Source: DASQZT01 sp963728965
GTDB taxonomy: Bacteria; Acidobacteriota; Terriglobia; Bryobacterales; Bryobacteraceae
Direction: 5' to 3'
NCBI GenBank assembly: GCA_963728965.1
Contig: CAVSMH010000007.1
Span: 1-64,000, forward strand
DNA length: 64,000 nucleotides
The notes beneath the pieces are model-generated. The model searched no databases. It was given only the letters and a program-made list of their open reading frames with translations, and was not told the DNA's origin. Shown one piece after another: positions 18,237 through 27,624 of this stretch. A program made the translations under genes and the position numbers. Each line of letters opens with the position of its first letter. The stretch's first letter is position 1.

Positions 18237-20669
18237 CTATTGCACCTGGAAGTCCACCGTCCGCGTGGCCGTGCGGCCGGCCGAATCCATCGCCTTCATC
18301 TCCAGCTTGTACGCTCCCGCGGTGAGTTGCTCCACGGGAAGCCGCAAGGCCACCGGGATCACCGGGCTGCCTTTCTGGAAGAAGGTGGCGATATCGTTGC
18401 CGCCCGAATCCATCTTCGGCGCGCCGCTGCTGTCCAGCACGCGAAGCTGCACCGCGGCGCGCGGCGGTGTCTCCTCCAGCATCAGCGGCTCGTACACTTC
18501 TACGTAGATGGCCACCTTATCGGTGGTCTTGAACGTGTTCGTGCCGGTAGGAATAAATTGCAGGCTCTTGGCGCGCAGCGGGGACTTGCCCTCCAGCATG
18601 TCGAGGTCGAGCCGCGCTTCCACATCGGCCAGGTTGTGGTAGCTGGTGCTCAACGCGATGCCGCTGATGGCGAACTGCTTGCCGTCGTACGGTTCGATTT
18701 TGAGGGGAGTTTCCATTTTGCCGAAGCTTTCAGCAGCGGAGCTGAAGGCGAGCTTGAAGATATAGTCGCCCGACGCCACGTCGAACTGGTTCTCGTAGTG
18801 ATACGGCTTTTCGGCGAACTTCTGCACGTCCTTTTTGTCGTCGAAATCGAGCTTCACGGTGTCGCTGAATTTCGCCGCCACCTCGCCGTCCTTGCGGGCC
18901 ACCAGCCCGAGCACGTTGATCTCGGCGTGCTGCTTCCCCTTTACCTTCTCGAACTTGATGTCCTGGGAAGGAAGCTCGATGGCGAGGTTGACGCGGGCGG
19001 TGTCGGCCGACGTGTAAAAGAACGGCACCTGCATGGGCGCGGCGACGCTGCCCGCCGCGGCCGGGGCGGTGGCGCGCGTCTCGAGTTCTTTTTCGATGGG
19101 CTTGCCGGCGAGCACCGTGGCCGTTTTGACGTTGCAGTAGCTGGGGCGGGCGCGGACGTTGAGACCGCCGCGGCCGAGCTTGACCTTGAGCGCGTGGCAG
19201 GTGCCCTCCTCGGATTCCGGAGGGGTGTAACCCAGGATGTAATACGACTCCTGCTCTCTGGCGATGCGCGCCAGGCCGCCCACCATGTCGTTGGTGTTGG
19301 CGATGAGCCGGCCGCCGGTTCCTTCGGCGAGCTCATAGAGCACCATCTGGTTGGTCGTGACGCTGGGAGGAATCGGCGGGATGATGACCATGCGTTGTCC
19401 GTAGGGGGTTTCGCGATTGGGGTTGCGGTTGTTCATGTCGCCGCCGCCGCCGCCGCGGGTGCTGGTGGTTCCGGGCCCGCCGGGTCCGGGCGTGTTGCCT
19501 CCGCCGAAGCCGCCGCGGCTGCCGCCGGATCCACCAGATCCACCGCCATATCCGCCGCTGTTCCCTCCGGCGCCGGTGGACATGCCACCGCCGCCGCGTC
19601 CGCCGAACCCGCCACCGCCGCCACCGACGGAACCGCCACCGCCGCCAGCGGGAGCGCCGCCGCCGGTGGCACCGCCGCCACCGGTGGCACCGCCGCCACC
19701 GCCACCAGCGGGAGCGCCACCGCCGCCCGCGCCGCCACCGCCGCGCTGGGGTCCGGCATAGGCCATCAGGAAGGAGGCCATCTCCACCACCGGATATCCG
19801 GCCATCAACAATTGCCCATCACGCGCCAGCCACGGCAACAGCCCCGCCCACCGTTGCGCCGGTTGGCCGCGCAACGCCGCGCCGCGGCCCGGACGGACCT
19901 CGGGGGAGCCGAATGGCAGCGCCACCAGGCCGCGCACATCCACCGGGTAGATGGCCACGTTGGACTGGTTGCACGCATCGATGGCCGCGGTCACTTCGGG
20001 CCGGTTCTCGGGCGTCAACGGAAACCCCGAGGTGAACAGCACCAGGCTTTTGCGTCCGGACACGCTGCCCAGGTTGCGGGCCAGGCTGCGCAGAGCGAGC
20101 AACATCGTATGCACGCCAAAGTCGGCCGCGTGGTCGAACTGCGGGAAAGGACCGACCGAAGCCGTCTGCCGGGTGGAGGTCATCGCCATTTTCTGCGACA
20201 CCACCACCTGCTTCAGCCGTTCCACATCGTCGGTGAAGTTCTGAGCGATCTGCAGCGTGCCGCCGAAATTCACGACGGCCATCAGCCGCTGCGGGCCGGC
20301 GTTGCTGTCGATGAACTTGGCCGCCTCCTGCCGCGCCCGCACCTGGTCGGCCATCTCCATCGACGAGTTGTCGAAGAAGAGCACCATGTAATGCCGGTGC
20401 TGATCGGGAGGCGCCGTCGGATCGCTGCCGAACGAGAACGTTTTCACGGTCTGTTGCTTGTTGTCCTCGTAGACCTTGAAGTCCTTCATCGCGAGGTCGC
20501 CGACATAGTTGCCCTTCTTGTCCGTGACCACCGCGTCCACCAGCACCAGGCGGGTCTCCGTCTTGATGGTGGTGTTGCTCGGCTGCACCGCTCCGGGGGG
20601 AGGCGTCTGGGCCGCGGCAAGGGCTGCCAGGACCACTCCGGCCGACCACATCACTCGGTGAAACTGCAT
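18237..20669 (-). CDS. Large VWFA-related secreted protein with Gly-rich insertion
   Basis: 810 residues. The signal peptide (VMWSAGVVLAALAAAQ) is followed by TETRLVLVDAVVTDKKGNYV, DFKVYEDNKQQTVK and a VWA domain with MIDAS-like DNSSM (FFDNSSMEMADQV). After LMAYAGPQ comes a stretch of about 110 residues made almost only of Gly, Ala, Ser and Arg. The family segment resumes with MVLYELAEGTGGRLIANTND and SYYILGYTPPESEEG, and a beta-rich C-terminal half of roughly 350 residues follows (VPFFYTSADTARVNLAIELP). It is probably surface-exposed. The gene lies downstream of another VWFA gene on the same strand, 14 bases away, so they form an operon. Confidence 0.85.
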   Translation of the reverse strand: MQFHRVMWSAGVVLAALAAAQTPPPGAVQPSNTTIKTETRLVLVDAVVTDKKGNYVGDLAMKDFKVYEDNKQQTVKTFSFGSDPTAPPDQHRHYMVLFFDNSSMEMADQVRARQEAAKFIDSNAGPQRLMAVVNFGGTLQIAQNFTDDVERLKQVVVSQKMAMTSTRQTASVGPFPQFDHAADFGVHTMLLALRSLARNLGSVSGRKSLVLFTSGFPLTPENRPEVTAAIDACNQSNVAIYPVDVRGLVALPFGSPEVRPGRGAALRGQPAQRWAGLLPWLARDGQLLMAGYPVVEMASFLMAYAGPQRGGGGAGGGGAPAGGGGGGATGGGGATGGGAPAGGGGGSVGGGGGGFGGRGGGGMSTGAGGNSGGYGGGSGGSGGSRGGFGGGNTPGPGGPGTTSTRGGGGGDMNNRNPNRETPYGQRMVIIPPIPPSVTTNQMVLYELAEGTGGRLIANTNDMVGGLARIAREQESYYILGYTPPESEEGTCHALKVKLGRGGLNVRARPSYCNVKTATVLAGKPIEKELETRATAPAAAGSVAAPMQVPFFYTSADTARVNLAIELPSQDIKFEKVKGKQHAEINVLGLVARKDGEVAAKFSDTVKLDFDDKKDVQKFAEKPYHYENQFDVASGDYIFKLAFSSAAESFGKMETPLKIEPYDGKQFAISGIALSTSYHNLADVEARLDLDMLEGKSPLRAKSLQFIPTGTNTFKTTDKVAIYVEVYEPLMLEETPPRAAVQLRVLDSSGAPKMDSGGNDIATFFQKGSPVIPVALRLPVEQLTAGAYKLEMKAMDSAGRTATRTVDFQVQ
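19437..19745. repeat. Low-complexity CCACCGCCG-type tract encoding a Gly-rich linker
   Basis: About 300 bases of irregular CCG/CCA/GCC triplet repeats on the plus strand, in frame as Gly codons of the minus-strand VWFA gene. Short units such as GGAGCGCCACCGCC recur imperfectly. Such tracts are prone to slippage and length variation. Confidence 0.8.
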
Positions 20670-20683
20670 GTACCAACCTCCCT

Positions 20684-22414
20684 TTACGGAATTTCGACGG
20701 CGCCGTTGGCGGCCGACATCTGCTGCCCTTCGGCGTCCCGGACCACCAGCCGGACCAGGTACGTTCCGGGTTTGACATCGAAGGCGGAACGCACCGTGAA
20801 TCCGGTGTCGGCGCGCTTGTCGAGGGTCTCATCCCTGAGACGCATTTCCAGGATCTTCTGGTTTCCCACCACGTAGTTTCCGTTGCGGTCGAACAGCGCC
20901 GCAGTGATGGTCAGGTCGTTGCTGTTGCGCGCCTCCGTCTTGCGGAAGTGCAGGTTCTTCAGATCCACGTGCATCAGCACCGTGATGCGGGCGTTCTGCT
21001 GGCTCGATTTGAAGAACTGGGTGTGGAGATCGACGGGAAGCTCGTGCAGCTCCTCTTTGGAGAAGAGCGCCTCGCGGATCTCCTCACTGGCCTGTTCGGC
21101 GGCATCGTTGAGGTGCCGGGGTGCGTAGTAGCCGCGGCGTCCCAGGGCGCTCAGGCCGCCGGGGTCCCGCAAGCTGACTTTGAGGGCGTGATAGCGGCCG
21201 TCGAGCTTCAGGTTTTGGGGCGAAAAGCCGAGCACGTAGATGTATTCGGGCGCGGTGGCAACGCGGTGGAAGCCGCCTTCGAGATCGTTGGTGTTCTGGA
21301 TGAACGTGCCCCCCGTGCCCAGCGCCAGCTCGGCCAACACGTCCGCATCCATGCTGGCGGCCTGCCGTTCGTACTGATTCTTGACGATGCCGACCTCGAA
21401 GGTGGCGGCACCGGGGCGGCTGGCGTCGAAGGTCGAGTCGGTATAGAGGCCGCGCGCGTCAATCGAGTTGATGATGACGTTGTAGCGGATGGCGCGGTCC
21501 ATGAGGTCGGTTTTTTCCTGGGTCTGTTCGCGGGCGAAGAAGCCGGGGGATGCCAGGATGACGGAACGCTGTCCCGGCATGCCAGACATGCGGCGGAGGA
21601 CGTCGCGCAGGGTGGCAAGCGTGACCCGGGTTTCCTGGTCGCCCGTGGACAGCGCCCGGTAGGCGGCCGACCTGACGATCTGGTCCACTCCCTGGGTTTG
21701 GGAAGCATCCATGTGCATGCAGACGATGGTTTCCTGGATGGCCGCGCCGAGGGCCATCGGGTCGTTGCGGTTGATGATGAGGTCGGCCATGAAATAGCTG
21801 ATGTCCGGACAATCGGTGAAATTGCGGGAGTTGATCGGGCTCGGCATCAGGCGGACGAGCGTCCGGTGGAGCGCATCGCGGTCGTCGGTGAATTCCTCAG
21901 TGACCCGGCCGGAGGTGGTGTAGATGGCCGCGCGATCGGTAGCGGCCAGGGTGTCCATGTGGCGCCCGGCGGCGTCGCGCACGCGCATCAGGTCGCCGGC
22001 CGTGGTGTGGATGTCGTCGAACAGGTAGGCCACGAATCGTTCCGGCATGCTCGCGGGCACACCGGCGTCGGCGGCCTTCTCACCGCCCTTGGGCGCGATG
22101 GGCTGGCCCGTCTTGACGGGCATTCCGGACTTCTCCACGGTGAAGCGGGTGATCACCTGCGGCTTCCCCATGTCGAAGACCTGGAAGTCCTCCTGGTGCA
22201 GGCCCCCTACGGCACGGCCCTGCTTGTCGCGGACCACCACGGGGACCATGACCAGGTTGGTCCCGGTACGAAAGGTCGTAGCCTGTTCGCGAGTGGTGGT
22301 TTCGGGGACGTTGGCATTGGCCGGCGGCGCGGCGGGCGGGGGCTCCCGGGTCTGAGCGGCGGTAAAGCCCACGAAGGCGAACAAGACCAGCGCAATGGGG
22401 CGAGTTTCGGACAT
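20684..22414 (-). CDS. VWFA-related secreted protein with degenerate MIDAS
   Basis: 576 residues with signal peptide MSETRPIALVLFAFVGFTAA. The N-terminal segment TFRTGTNLVMVPVVVRDKQG with LHQEDFQVFDMGKPQV matches the other VWFA-related proteins here. The A-domain core reads AYLFDDIHTTAGDLMRVRDA, where the expected DxSxS is DDIHT, so metal binding is doubtful. MPGQRSVILASPGFFAREQT and INSIDARGLYTDST follow, then YIYVLGFSPQNLKLDGRYHA and a beta-rich C-terminal domain (FDVKPGTYLVRLVVRDAEGQ) similar to that of the downstream 810-residue protein. First gene of a two-gene operon. Confidence 0.83.
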   Translation of the reverse strand: MSETRPIALVLFAFVGFTAAQTREPPPAAPPANANVPETTTREQATTFRTGTNLVMVPVVVRDKQGRAVGGLHQEDFQVFDMGKPQVITRFTVEKSGMPVKTGQPIAPKGGEKAADAGVPASMPERFVAYLFDDIHTTAGDLMRVRDAAGRHMDTLAATDRAAIYTTSGRVTEEFTDDRDALHRTLVRLMPSPINSRNFTDCPDISYFMADLIINRNDPMALGAAIQETIVCMHMDASQTQGVDQIVRSAAYRALSTGDQETRVTLATLRDVLRRMSGMPGQRSVILASPGFFAREQTQEKTDLMDRAIRYNVIINSIDARGLYTDSTFDASRPGAATFEVGIVKNQYERQAASMDADVLAELALGTGGTFIQNTNDLEGGFHRVATAPEYIYVLGFSPQNLKLDGRYHALKVSLRDPGGLSALGRRGYYAPRHLNDAAEQASEEIREALFSKEELHELPVDLHTQFFKSSQQNARITVLMHVDLKNLHFRKTEARNSNDLTITAALFDRNGNYVVGNQKILEMRLRDETLDKRADTGFTVRSAFDVKPGTYLVRLVVRDAEGQQMSAANGAVEIP

Positions 22415-22646
22415 TCCGTGTCCGTTTCATCATAGGTCATCGCCTGTCCGGGCACAACGGCGAGACGGCCGGCGAAGCGTCCAAGCGCCGGGGCCAATTC
22501 CGCCGCGCACGGTGAGGCGCGGGAAGTCGATTTCCGGGCTAAATGTGCAGCCCGATTCCCATGGTTTGATGACCGGCCGTGGCGGCCGCGCCCGCCGCAC
22601 GCCGGGCGGATGGAACTTTTTCCCGCCGCTGGAGGTATTGGAGTAT

Positions 22647-25178
22647 ATGCTGGATTCCGTGCTGAAGGATGTGCGATTCGCGGTGCGACAGTTGGTGGCC
22701 AGCAAAGGGTTCACGATTACGGCGGTGGCCACGCTGGCGCTCGGCATCGGCGCCAATACCGCCATCTTTACCCTGGTGCACGCCGTGATGCTGAAGTCGT
22801 TGCCGGTGGCCGATCCGGAAACGCTGGTTCGGGTGGGCGACGGAGACAACTGCTGCGTGCTCGGCGGGTACCAGGGGAGCTATTCGGTTTACTCCGACGA
22901 CTTGTACCGGTATCTGCGCGATCACACGCCGGAATTCGAGGAGATGGCGGGGTTCCAGGCGGGCCTGGCGCAGGTGGGCGTGCGGCGGGTTGGCAGCGGA
23001 GTCGGCTCGGAACCGTTCGTCAGCCAGTTCGTATCGGGGAATTACTTCACCACGTTCGGGCTGCGGCCGTACACCGGGCGCCTGCTTTCCAAGGCCGACG
23101 ACGTGCGCGGCGCGGCGCCGGCCGCGGTGATGAGCTATCGGGCGTGGCAGCAGCAGTACGGCGCCGACCCGTCGGTGGTCGGTTCGACCTTTATCATCGA
23201 CGGCGCACCCTACACCATCGCCGGTATCGCGCCGCCGGGTTTTTTCGGCGCCCAACTGCGGGCCGATCCGCCGGACTTCTGGATGCCCCTGGCGGTCGAG
23301 CCGGCGGCGCGCAAACAAAACTCGCTGCTCGACCGCAAGGACAACCATTGGCTGTACGTGATCGGGCGCATCAAGCCGCGAACCAACCTGGCGCGCGTGC
23401 AATCGGAACTCAACGTCGAGTTGCGGCAGTGGCTGCTGGCCAACGAGCCGCCGCGAACCGAGGCCGATCGCCAGAATTTCGACCGCCAGCGGCTGGGCCT
23501 GGCGCCGGCGGGAGCGGGCCTGGCGCAGATGCGCGACACCTTCAGGAACGATTTGCGGCTGCTCATGGGGATCACCGGGCTGGTGCTGCTGATCGCGTGC
23601 GCCAACCTTGCCAACCTGCAACTGGCGCGGGGCGCGGCCAACCGCGCGCAGACGGCCATCCGCGTGGCGCTGGGCGCGCCCCGGCAGCGGCTGGTGCGGC
23701 AGATGCTGACCGAGAGCGTGCTGCTGGCCGTGGCCGGCGGAGCGGCGGGCCTGCTGGTGGCGATGCAACTGGCGAAGCTGCTGATGCGAATGGCGTTCGG
23801 CTTTGCCCGCTATATTCCGATCGATGCCACGCCGTCGTTGCCGGTGCTCGGGTTCGCCTTTCTGCTTTCGGTGGTGACGGGCGTGGTGTTCGGCGTGGCA
23901 CCGGCGTGGTCGGCGTCGCGCGCCGATCCGGCGGCGGCGCTCCACGGCGCGGGGCGGTCGGCCAGCGGGCGCAGCACCCTGCCGCAGAGGTCGCTGGTGG
24001 TGACCCAGGCGGCGTTGTCGCTGGTGCTCCTGGCCGCCGCGGGCCTGATGGTCGAGACCATGCGGAACCTGGAGAATCAGCCCTTCGGGATGCGCCTGGA
24101 TGGCACCCTGGTGGTGGACGTCAACGCCGGCTTGAGCGGCTATTCGCCGGAGAAACTGGCGGCCGTCTATGGCGACATCGAGCGGCAGATGCGGCAGATT
24201 CCGGGTGTGCGCAACGCCGCGCTGGTGCTGTACAGCCCGATGTCGGGGAATAACTGGCAATCGGGCGTAACTCTGGAAGAGCGGCCGGGGCAGATGATCT
24301 CGCCATCGTGGGACCGAGTCAGCCCGGGCTTTTTCGACAGCATCGGCGCGCGCGTGCTGCGCGGGCGTGTGTTTGACGAGCGCGACACGGCAAACGCCAC
24401 GCACGTGGCGGTGGTGAACCAGGCCTTCGTGGACCAGTACCTGCCCAACGAAGATGCGGTGGGCAAGCGGTTCGGGCTCGGAGGCGCGGAGCACAGCACG
24501 GATTATCAGATCGTGGGAGTGGTGAACACCGTGGTATTCCGCAACCCGCGGCAGCCGGGACGGCCCATGTTCTTCCTGCCGATGCTGCAGATGTGGAAGA
24601 CCGAATGGGAGAACAGCGGGAAAGCGCGATCGAACCTGATCCAGAGCATCACCCTGCGGGTGGAGGGCAACCCGCCGGAGTTGGCGGCGCGCGTCCAGCG
24701 GGCGCTGGGGTCGGTCGATCCGAACCTCACCATGCTGAGGGTGACTCCCATGCAGGGCCTGCTGGGCTACCAGTTGACGCACGAGCGCCTCATCGGGCGG
24801 CTGGCTGAGCTGTTCGGGGGGCTGGCCCTGCTGCTGGCTTCCATCGGGCTGTACGGCATCACCGCGTACTCGGTGGCGCGGCGCACCGGGGAGATCGGCG
24901 TGCGAACGGCGCTGGGGGCCACACGCGGGCGGGTGGTGCGGATGATCCTGGGCGGGGCGATGGCGCAGGTGGCGATCGGGCTGGCCCTGGGCATTCCGGC
25001 GTCCCTGGCGGCGGGGCGTCTGCTGGCCGACCAGGTCTTCGGCGTGAAGACCTGGGAGCCGGCGATCTTAGCTGCGGCGGCGGCGGTGCTGGCGGTCTGC
25101 GCCACGGCGGCGGGCCTGATTCCGGCGCTGCGCGCGAGCAGCATCGATCCGGTGCGGGCGCTGCGGGTGGACAATTGA
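22647..25178 (+). CDS. ADOP-type ABC permease (MacB-PCD plus two FtsX domains)
   Basis: 843 residues from ATG 22647, with GGAGG 11 bases upstream. N-terminal LKDVRFAVRQLVASKGFTIT and LALGIGANTAIFTLVHAVML form the first membrane segment and start of a MacB periplasmic core domain. The FtsX block with LLIACANLANLQLARGAANR, AIRVALGAPRQRLVRQMLTE and later a second FtsX block (GLALLLASIGLYGITAYSVA, GEIGVRTALGATRGRVVRMI) show the duplicated layout typical of acidobacterial ADOP permeases. It would pair with an ATPase encoded elsewhere; none is nearby. The stop overlaps the next gene. Confidence 0.9.
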   Translation: MLDSVLKDVRFAVRQLVASKGFTITAVATLALGIGANTAIFTLVHAVMLKSLPVADPETLVRVGDGDNCCVLGGYQGSYSVYSDDLYRYLRDHTPEFEEMAGFQAGLAQVGVRRVGSGVGSEPFVSQFVSGNYFTTFGLRPYTGRLLSKADDVRGAAPAAVMSYRAWQQQYGADPSVVGSTFIIDGAPYTIAGIAPPGFFGAQLRADPPDFWMPLAVEPAARKQNSLLDRKDNHWLYVIGRIKPRTNLARVQSELNVELRQWLLANEPPRTEADRQNFDRQRLGLAPAGAGLAQMRDTFRNDLRLLMGITGLVLLIACANLANLQLARGAANRAQTAIRVALGAPRQRLVRQMLTESVLLAVAGGAAGLLVAMQLAKLLMRMAFGFARYIPIDATPSLPVLGFAFLLSVVTGVVFGVAPAWSASRADPAAALHGAGRSASGRSTLPQRSLVVTQAALSLVLLAAAGLMVETMRNLENQPFGMRLDGTLVVDVNAGLSGYSPEKLAAVYGDIERQMRQIPGVRNAALVLYSPMSGNNWQSGVTLEERPGQMISPSWDRVSPGFFDSIGARVLRGRVFDERDTANATHVAVVNQAFVDQYLPNEDAVGKRFGLGGAEHSTDYQIVGVVNTVVFRNPRQPGRPMFFLPMLQMWKTEWENSGKARSNLIQSITLRVEGNPPELAARVQRALGSVDPNLTMLRVTPMQGLLGYQLTHERLIGRLAELFGGLALLLASIGLYGITAYSVARRTGEIGVRTALGATRGRVVRMILGGAMAQVAIGLALGIPASLAAGRLLADQVFGVKTWEPAILAAAAAVLAVCATAAGLIPALRASSIDPVRALRVDN

Positions 25179-26173
25179 GCGCCGCAATGATCGCCCGAAT
25201 TTGCGTTCCGGATGATGCACCGCCGGTGCTGGCAGGGAGCGATGCCTGGCGGGAGCTGAGCCGCTTCACGGAAACCGATTACTACGATTCGCTGCCCGCG
25301 TCGGAGGCCGCCCTGATCGAGCGGATCGGCGCGGCCGAGGCAGTGCTGAATATCCGGGCTACGACGAAATTCACGGCAGGCGTGTTCGCGGCCTGCCCGA
25401 CGCTCGGAATCCTTTCCGTTTGGGGCACGGGCACGGACCACGTGGACCTTCGGGCGGCGGCGGAGCATGGCGTGGTGGTAACCAATACGCCGGGCGTCTC
25501 GGCGGTCTCGATTGCGGAACACGCGCTGGCGTTGCTGTTCGCCGTGGCGCGGAAGATTCCGCTGATGGATGGCGCTACGCGGCGCGGCGAATGGCCGCGC
25601 GGACGTTCCATGGAGCTGCGCGGGAAAACCTGCGGCGTAGTCGGATTGGGCGCCATAGGCAAGGTGTTCGCGCGGCTGGCAGGGGCGATCGGCATGCGCG
25701 TGCTGGGTTGGACGATGCATCCGGCGCCGATCGCAGGCGTAGAACTGGTGGACCTGGAGGAGCTTTACCGCACGAGCGATGTGGTGAGCATCCACCTGCG
25801 GCTTTCAGCGGAGACCACGGGTTTCGTGGGCGCGCCGCAGTTCGCTTTGATGAAGCCCGGCGCCATCCTCATCAACACGGCGCGCGGCGCCATTGTGGAG
25901 GAAGGGGCGATGCTTCAGGCGCTGGGCGCCAGGCAAATCGCCGGCGCGGGGCTCGACGTGTTCACGACCGAGCCGTTACCGAGCGAACATCCACTGCTGG
26001 CGCTCGACAACGTGGTGCTCACCCCGCACTGCGCGGGAATTACTCCGGAAGCGCTGGCGGCGGGCCTGCGCATGGCGGTCGAGAACCTCCGCGCCTTCCG
26101 GGAAGGGCGGCCGCAACACGTCGTCACCACTTCCGCTCCCAACCGCGCCACCAGCTTGTATTCTCCAGGTTGA
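25175..26173 (+). CDS. D-isomer-specific 2-hydroxyacid dehydrogenase (SerA-like)
   Basis: 332 residues if TTG 25175 is used (overlapping the permease stop), or 328 from ATG 25187. NAD-binding Rossmann motif GVVGLGAIGKVFARLAG near residue 150. The catalytic triad elements are all present: Arg in INTARGAIVEEG, Glu in GLDVFTTEP, His in LTPHCAGIT. Substrate could be 3-phosphoglycerate, glyoxylate/hydroxypyruvate or another 2-hydroxyacid; there is no regulatory ACT domain. The last 50 bases overlap the opposing FecR-like gene. Confidence 0.85.
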   Translation: MSAAMIARICVPDDAPPVLAGSDAWRELSRFTETDYYDSLPASEAALIERIGAAEAVLNIRATTKFTAGVFAACPTLGILSVWGTGTDHVDLRAAAEHGVVVTNTPGVSAVSIAEHALALLFAVARKIPLMDGATRRGEWPRGRSMELRGKTCGVVGLGAIGKVFARLAGAIGMRVLGWTMHPAPIAGVELVDLEELYRTSDVVSIHLRLSAETTGFVGAPQFALMKPGAILINTARGAIVEEGAMLQALGARQIAGAGLDVFTTEPLPSEHPLLALDNVVLTPHCAGITPEALAAGLRMAVENLRAFREGRPQHVVTTSAPNRATSLYSPG

Positions 26174-27074
26174 GGGCATCCCAGCAACGGTCGATCATGC
26201 GGCCGTCTTTGCGAAGCACGGCCTCGCGCGAGACGTCCGCCGGCAGAGTGACAAGCTGGGCGAAGCGGTCGAAGACCACGCCGCGGCGGCCGTCCGGGAC
26301 TCGGGTGAGGAGATGCCAGAGGGTGAGGGCGTCGCGCGGGCGGGCACTGGCGAGAATGGCGTCGAGCGCTCCGCCATCGCCCAGTTCGTAGCGGGAGACG
26401 GCGCGGCGCAAGGCCTCGGGCGCGTCCTCGTAATAGGGAACCCCGGGGCCGCCGCGCTTGCGGGTGACGCACTGAGCGCCAGCGGGGATGAACGACTCGT
26501 GGTCTCCCACCTGGAACGCCACCCAGCCCAGCGCGACGCGGAGCAGCCCGTCGCCTGAAGAATCCACGTCGAGCGTGTATTCGCAGCCCAGGTCTACCGC
26601 GCGCGCCGACGGCGTATCCACCACGAACTGGCGCGGCGGCGCCCAGATGAAGGCGTGGAGACGGCCGCGCCGCAGCGACAGGCGGCGATCCGTGGCGGCG
26701 CGCATTTCCGAATCCGGCCCGAGATCGAGCCGGCCGAGGGCGTCGGCCTGGAGCGTGACCTGGGCGGCATCGCCGGTACGCAGCACCTGCCCGACGCCGA
26801 CGGCCATGGCGACAACCGCCGCGCGGCCGCCGAGGTGCGCCGCGCCTTCCAGGCTGGCGATTTGCCAGGCGGTGGGGGACGTGGGGGTCGCACGGAATTG
26901 CCACAGCGCAATGGCGATCAGCACGGCGGCGGCCATCGCGCCATAGACCCGGTAGGAGGTGCGCCGCGGCCCGGGCCGTTGCAGCCGGTAGCGCAGCGGG
27001 GCCAGGGTGCGCTCCAGGCGCTCGATTTCCGGATCGGGGGGGCCGGAGCGGTCCCATAGATATTCGTCGTTCAT
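26124..27074 (-). CDS. FecR-like anti-sigma/sensor membrane protein
   Basis: 316 residues from ATG 27074, which overlaps the sigma factor stop. A cytoplasmic N-terminus (MNDEYLWDRSGPPDPEIERL) leads to one membrane helix (YGAMAAAVLIAIALWQF), then a FecR-like beta domain: GQVLRTGDAAQVTLQADALG, LDLGPDSEMRA and LRRGRLHAFIWAPPRQFVVD with VDLGCEYTLDVD. No zinc-finger Cys/His cluster is seen. The C-terminal 100 residues (from YYEDAPEALRRAV) have no recognised fold. Coupled to the ECF gene, it is most likely the membrane partner controlling that sigma factor. The 3' end overlaps the dehydrogenase gene on the other strand. Confidence 0.8.
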   Translation of the reverse strand: MNDEYLWDRSGPPDPEIERLERTLAPLRYRLQRPGPRRTSYRVYGAMAAAVLIAIALWQFRATPTSPTAWQIASLEGAAHLGGRAAVVAMAVGVGQVLRTGDAAQVTLQADALGRLDLGPDSEMRAATDRRLSLRRGRLHAFIWAPPRQFVVDTPSARAVDLGCEYTLDVDSSGDGLLRVALGWVAFQVGDHESFIPAGAQCVTRKRGGPGVPYYEDAPEALRRAVSRYELGDGGALDAILASARPRDALTLWHLLTRVPDGRRGVVFDRFAQLVTLPADVSREAVLRKDGRMIDRCWDALNLENTSWWRGWERKW

Positions 27075-27613
27075 TTGCTTTCCACTCCTGCCAACAACTC
27101 GCGCAGCATCTTCATGCCGCGGCACAGATTGACGCGCACCGACTCGGGCGTGAGTCCGGTCCGATCCGCAATTTCGGGCCCGGTCATGCCTTCCACCAGG
27201 CGCAGGATGAGCGTCTCACGATAGGCTACGGGAAGGGTGCGGACCAAGTCGAGCACCATGAAGGCGTCCGGCGCGGCGGGCGGCGCGGCCTGCTCGCGTT
27301 CGGTAGTGTCATCGAGCGGCGTGCGGCGCCGGGCATCGCGGAAATAGTCGATGGCGCGGTTGCGGGCGATCGAGCCCAGCCATCCGCGAAAAGCCGCCGC
27401 GGTGCGCAGGCCGCGAAGCTGCCGCATGGCAGACATAAAAACATCCTGCACCAGGTCCTCGGCATCGCCGGCGGGCACGCGCGCGAGCAGGATGCCGTGC
27501 ACCATGCGGGCGTACCGCACGTAGAGCTCGCCGAAGGCGCCGCGGTCGCCCTCAGCGGCTCGGGAGACCAGGCCGTCGTCTGCTTCCACCGCGGTTGCCA
27601 CCAGAGTCATCAT
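27071..27613 (-). CDS. ECF RNA polymerase sigma factor
   Basis: 180 residues from ATG 27613 (a second ATG follows at 27610). Region 2 is seen as GAFGELYVRYARMVHGILLA, DAEDLVQDVFMSAMRQL and AFRGWLGSIARNRAIDYFRD; region 4 as LPVAYRETLILRLVEGMTGP with a helix-turn-helix EIADRTGLTPESVRVNLCRG. The stop overlaps the FecR-like start (ATGA). The secreted protein gene ends 11 bases upstream, so all three appear co-transcribed, probably under the sigma factor's own control. Confidence 0.92.
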   Translation of the reverse strand: MMTLVATAVEADDGLVSRAAEGDRGAFGELYVRYARMVHGILLARVPAGDAEDLVQDVFMSAMRQLRGLRTAAAFRGWLGSIARNRAIDYFRDARRRTPLDDTTEREQAAPPAAPDAFMVLDLVRTLPVAYRETLILRLVEGMTGPEIADRTGLTPESVRVNLCRGMKMLRELLAGVESK

Positions 27614-27624
27614 AGCGGGACGGC

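Noticed and set aside
19417..19761. Pro-rich plus-strand protein
   Set aside because: It is the complement of the Gly-rich insert in the VWFA gene.
18240..20876. 878-codon plus-strand open frame antisense to the VWFA genes
   Set aside because: The opposite strand encodes proteins with signal peptides and clear VWFA signatures; the frame is His/Arg/Gly-rich shadow coding caused by high GC.
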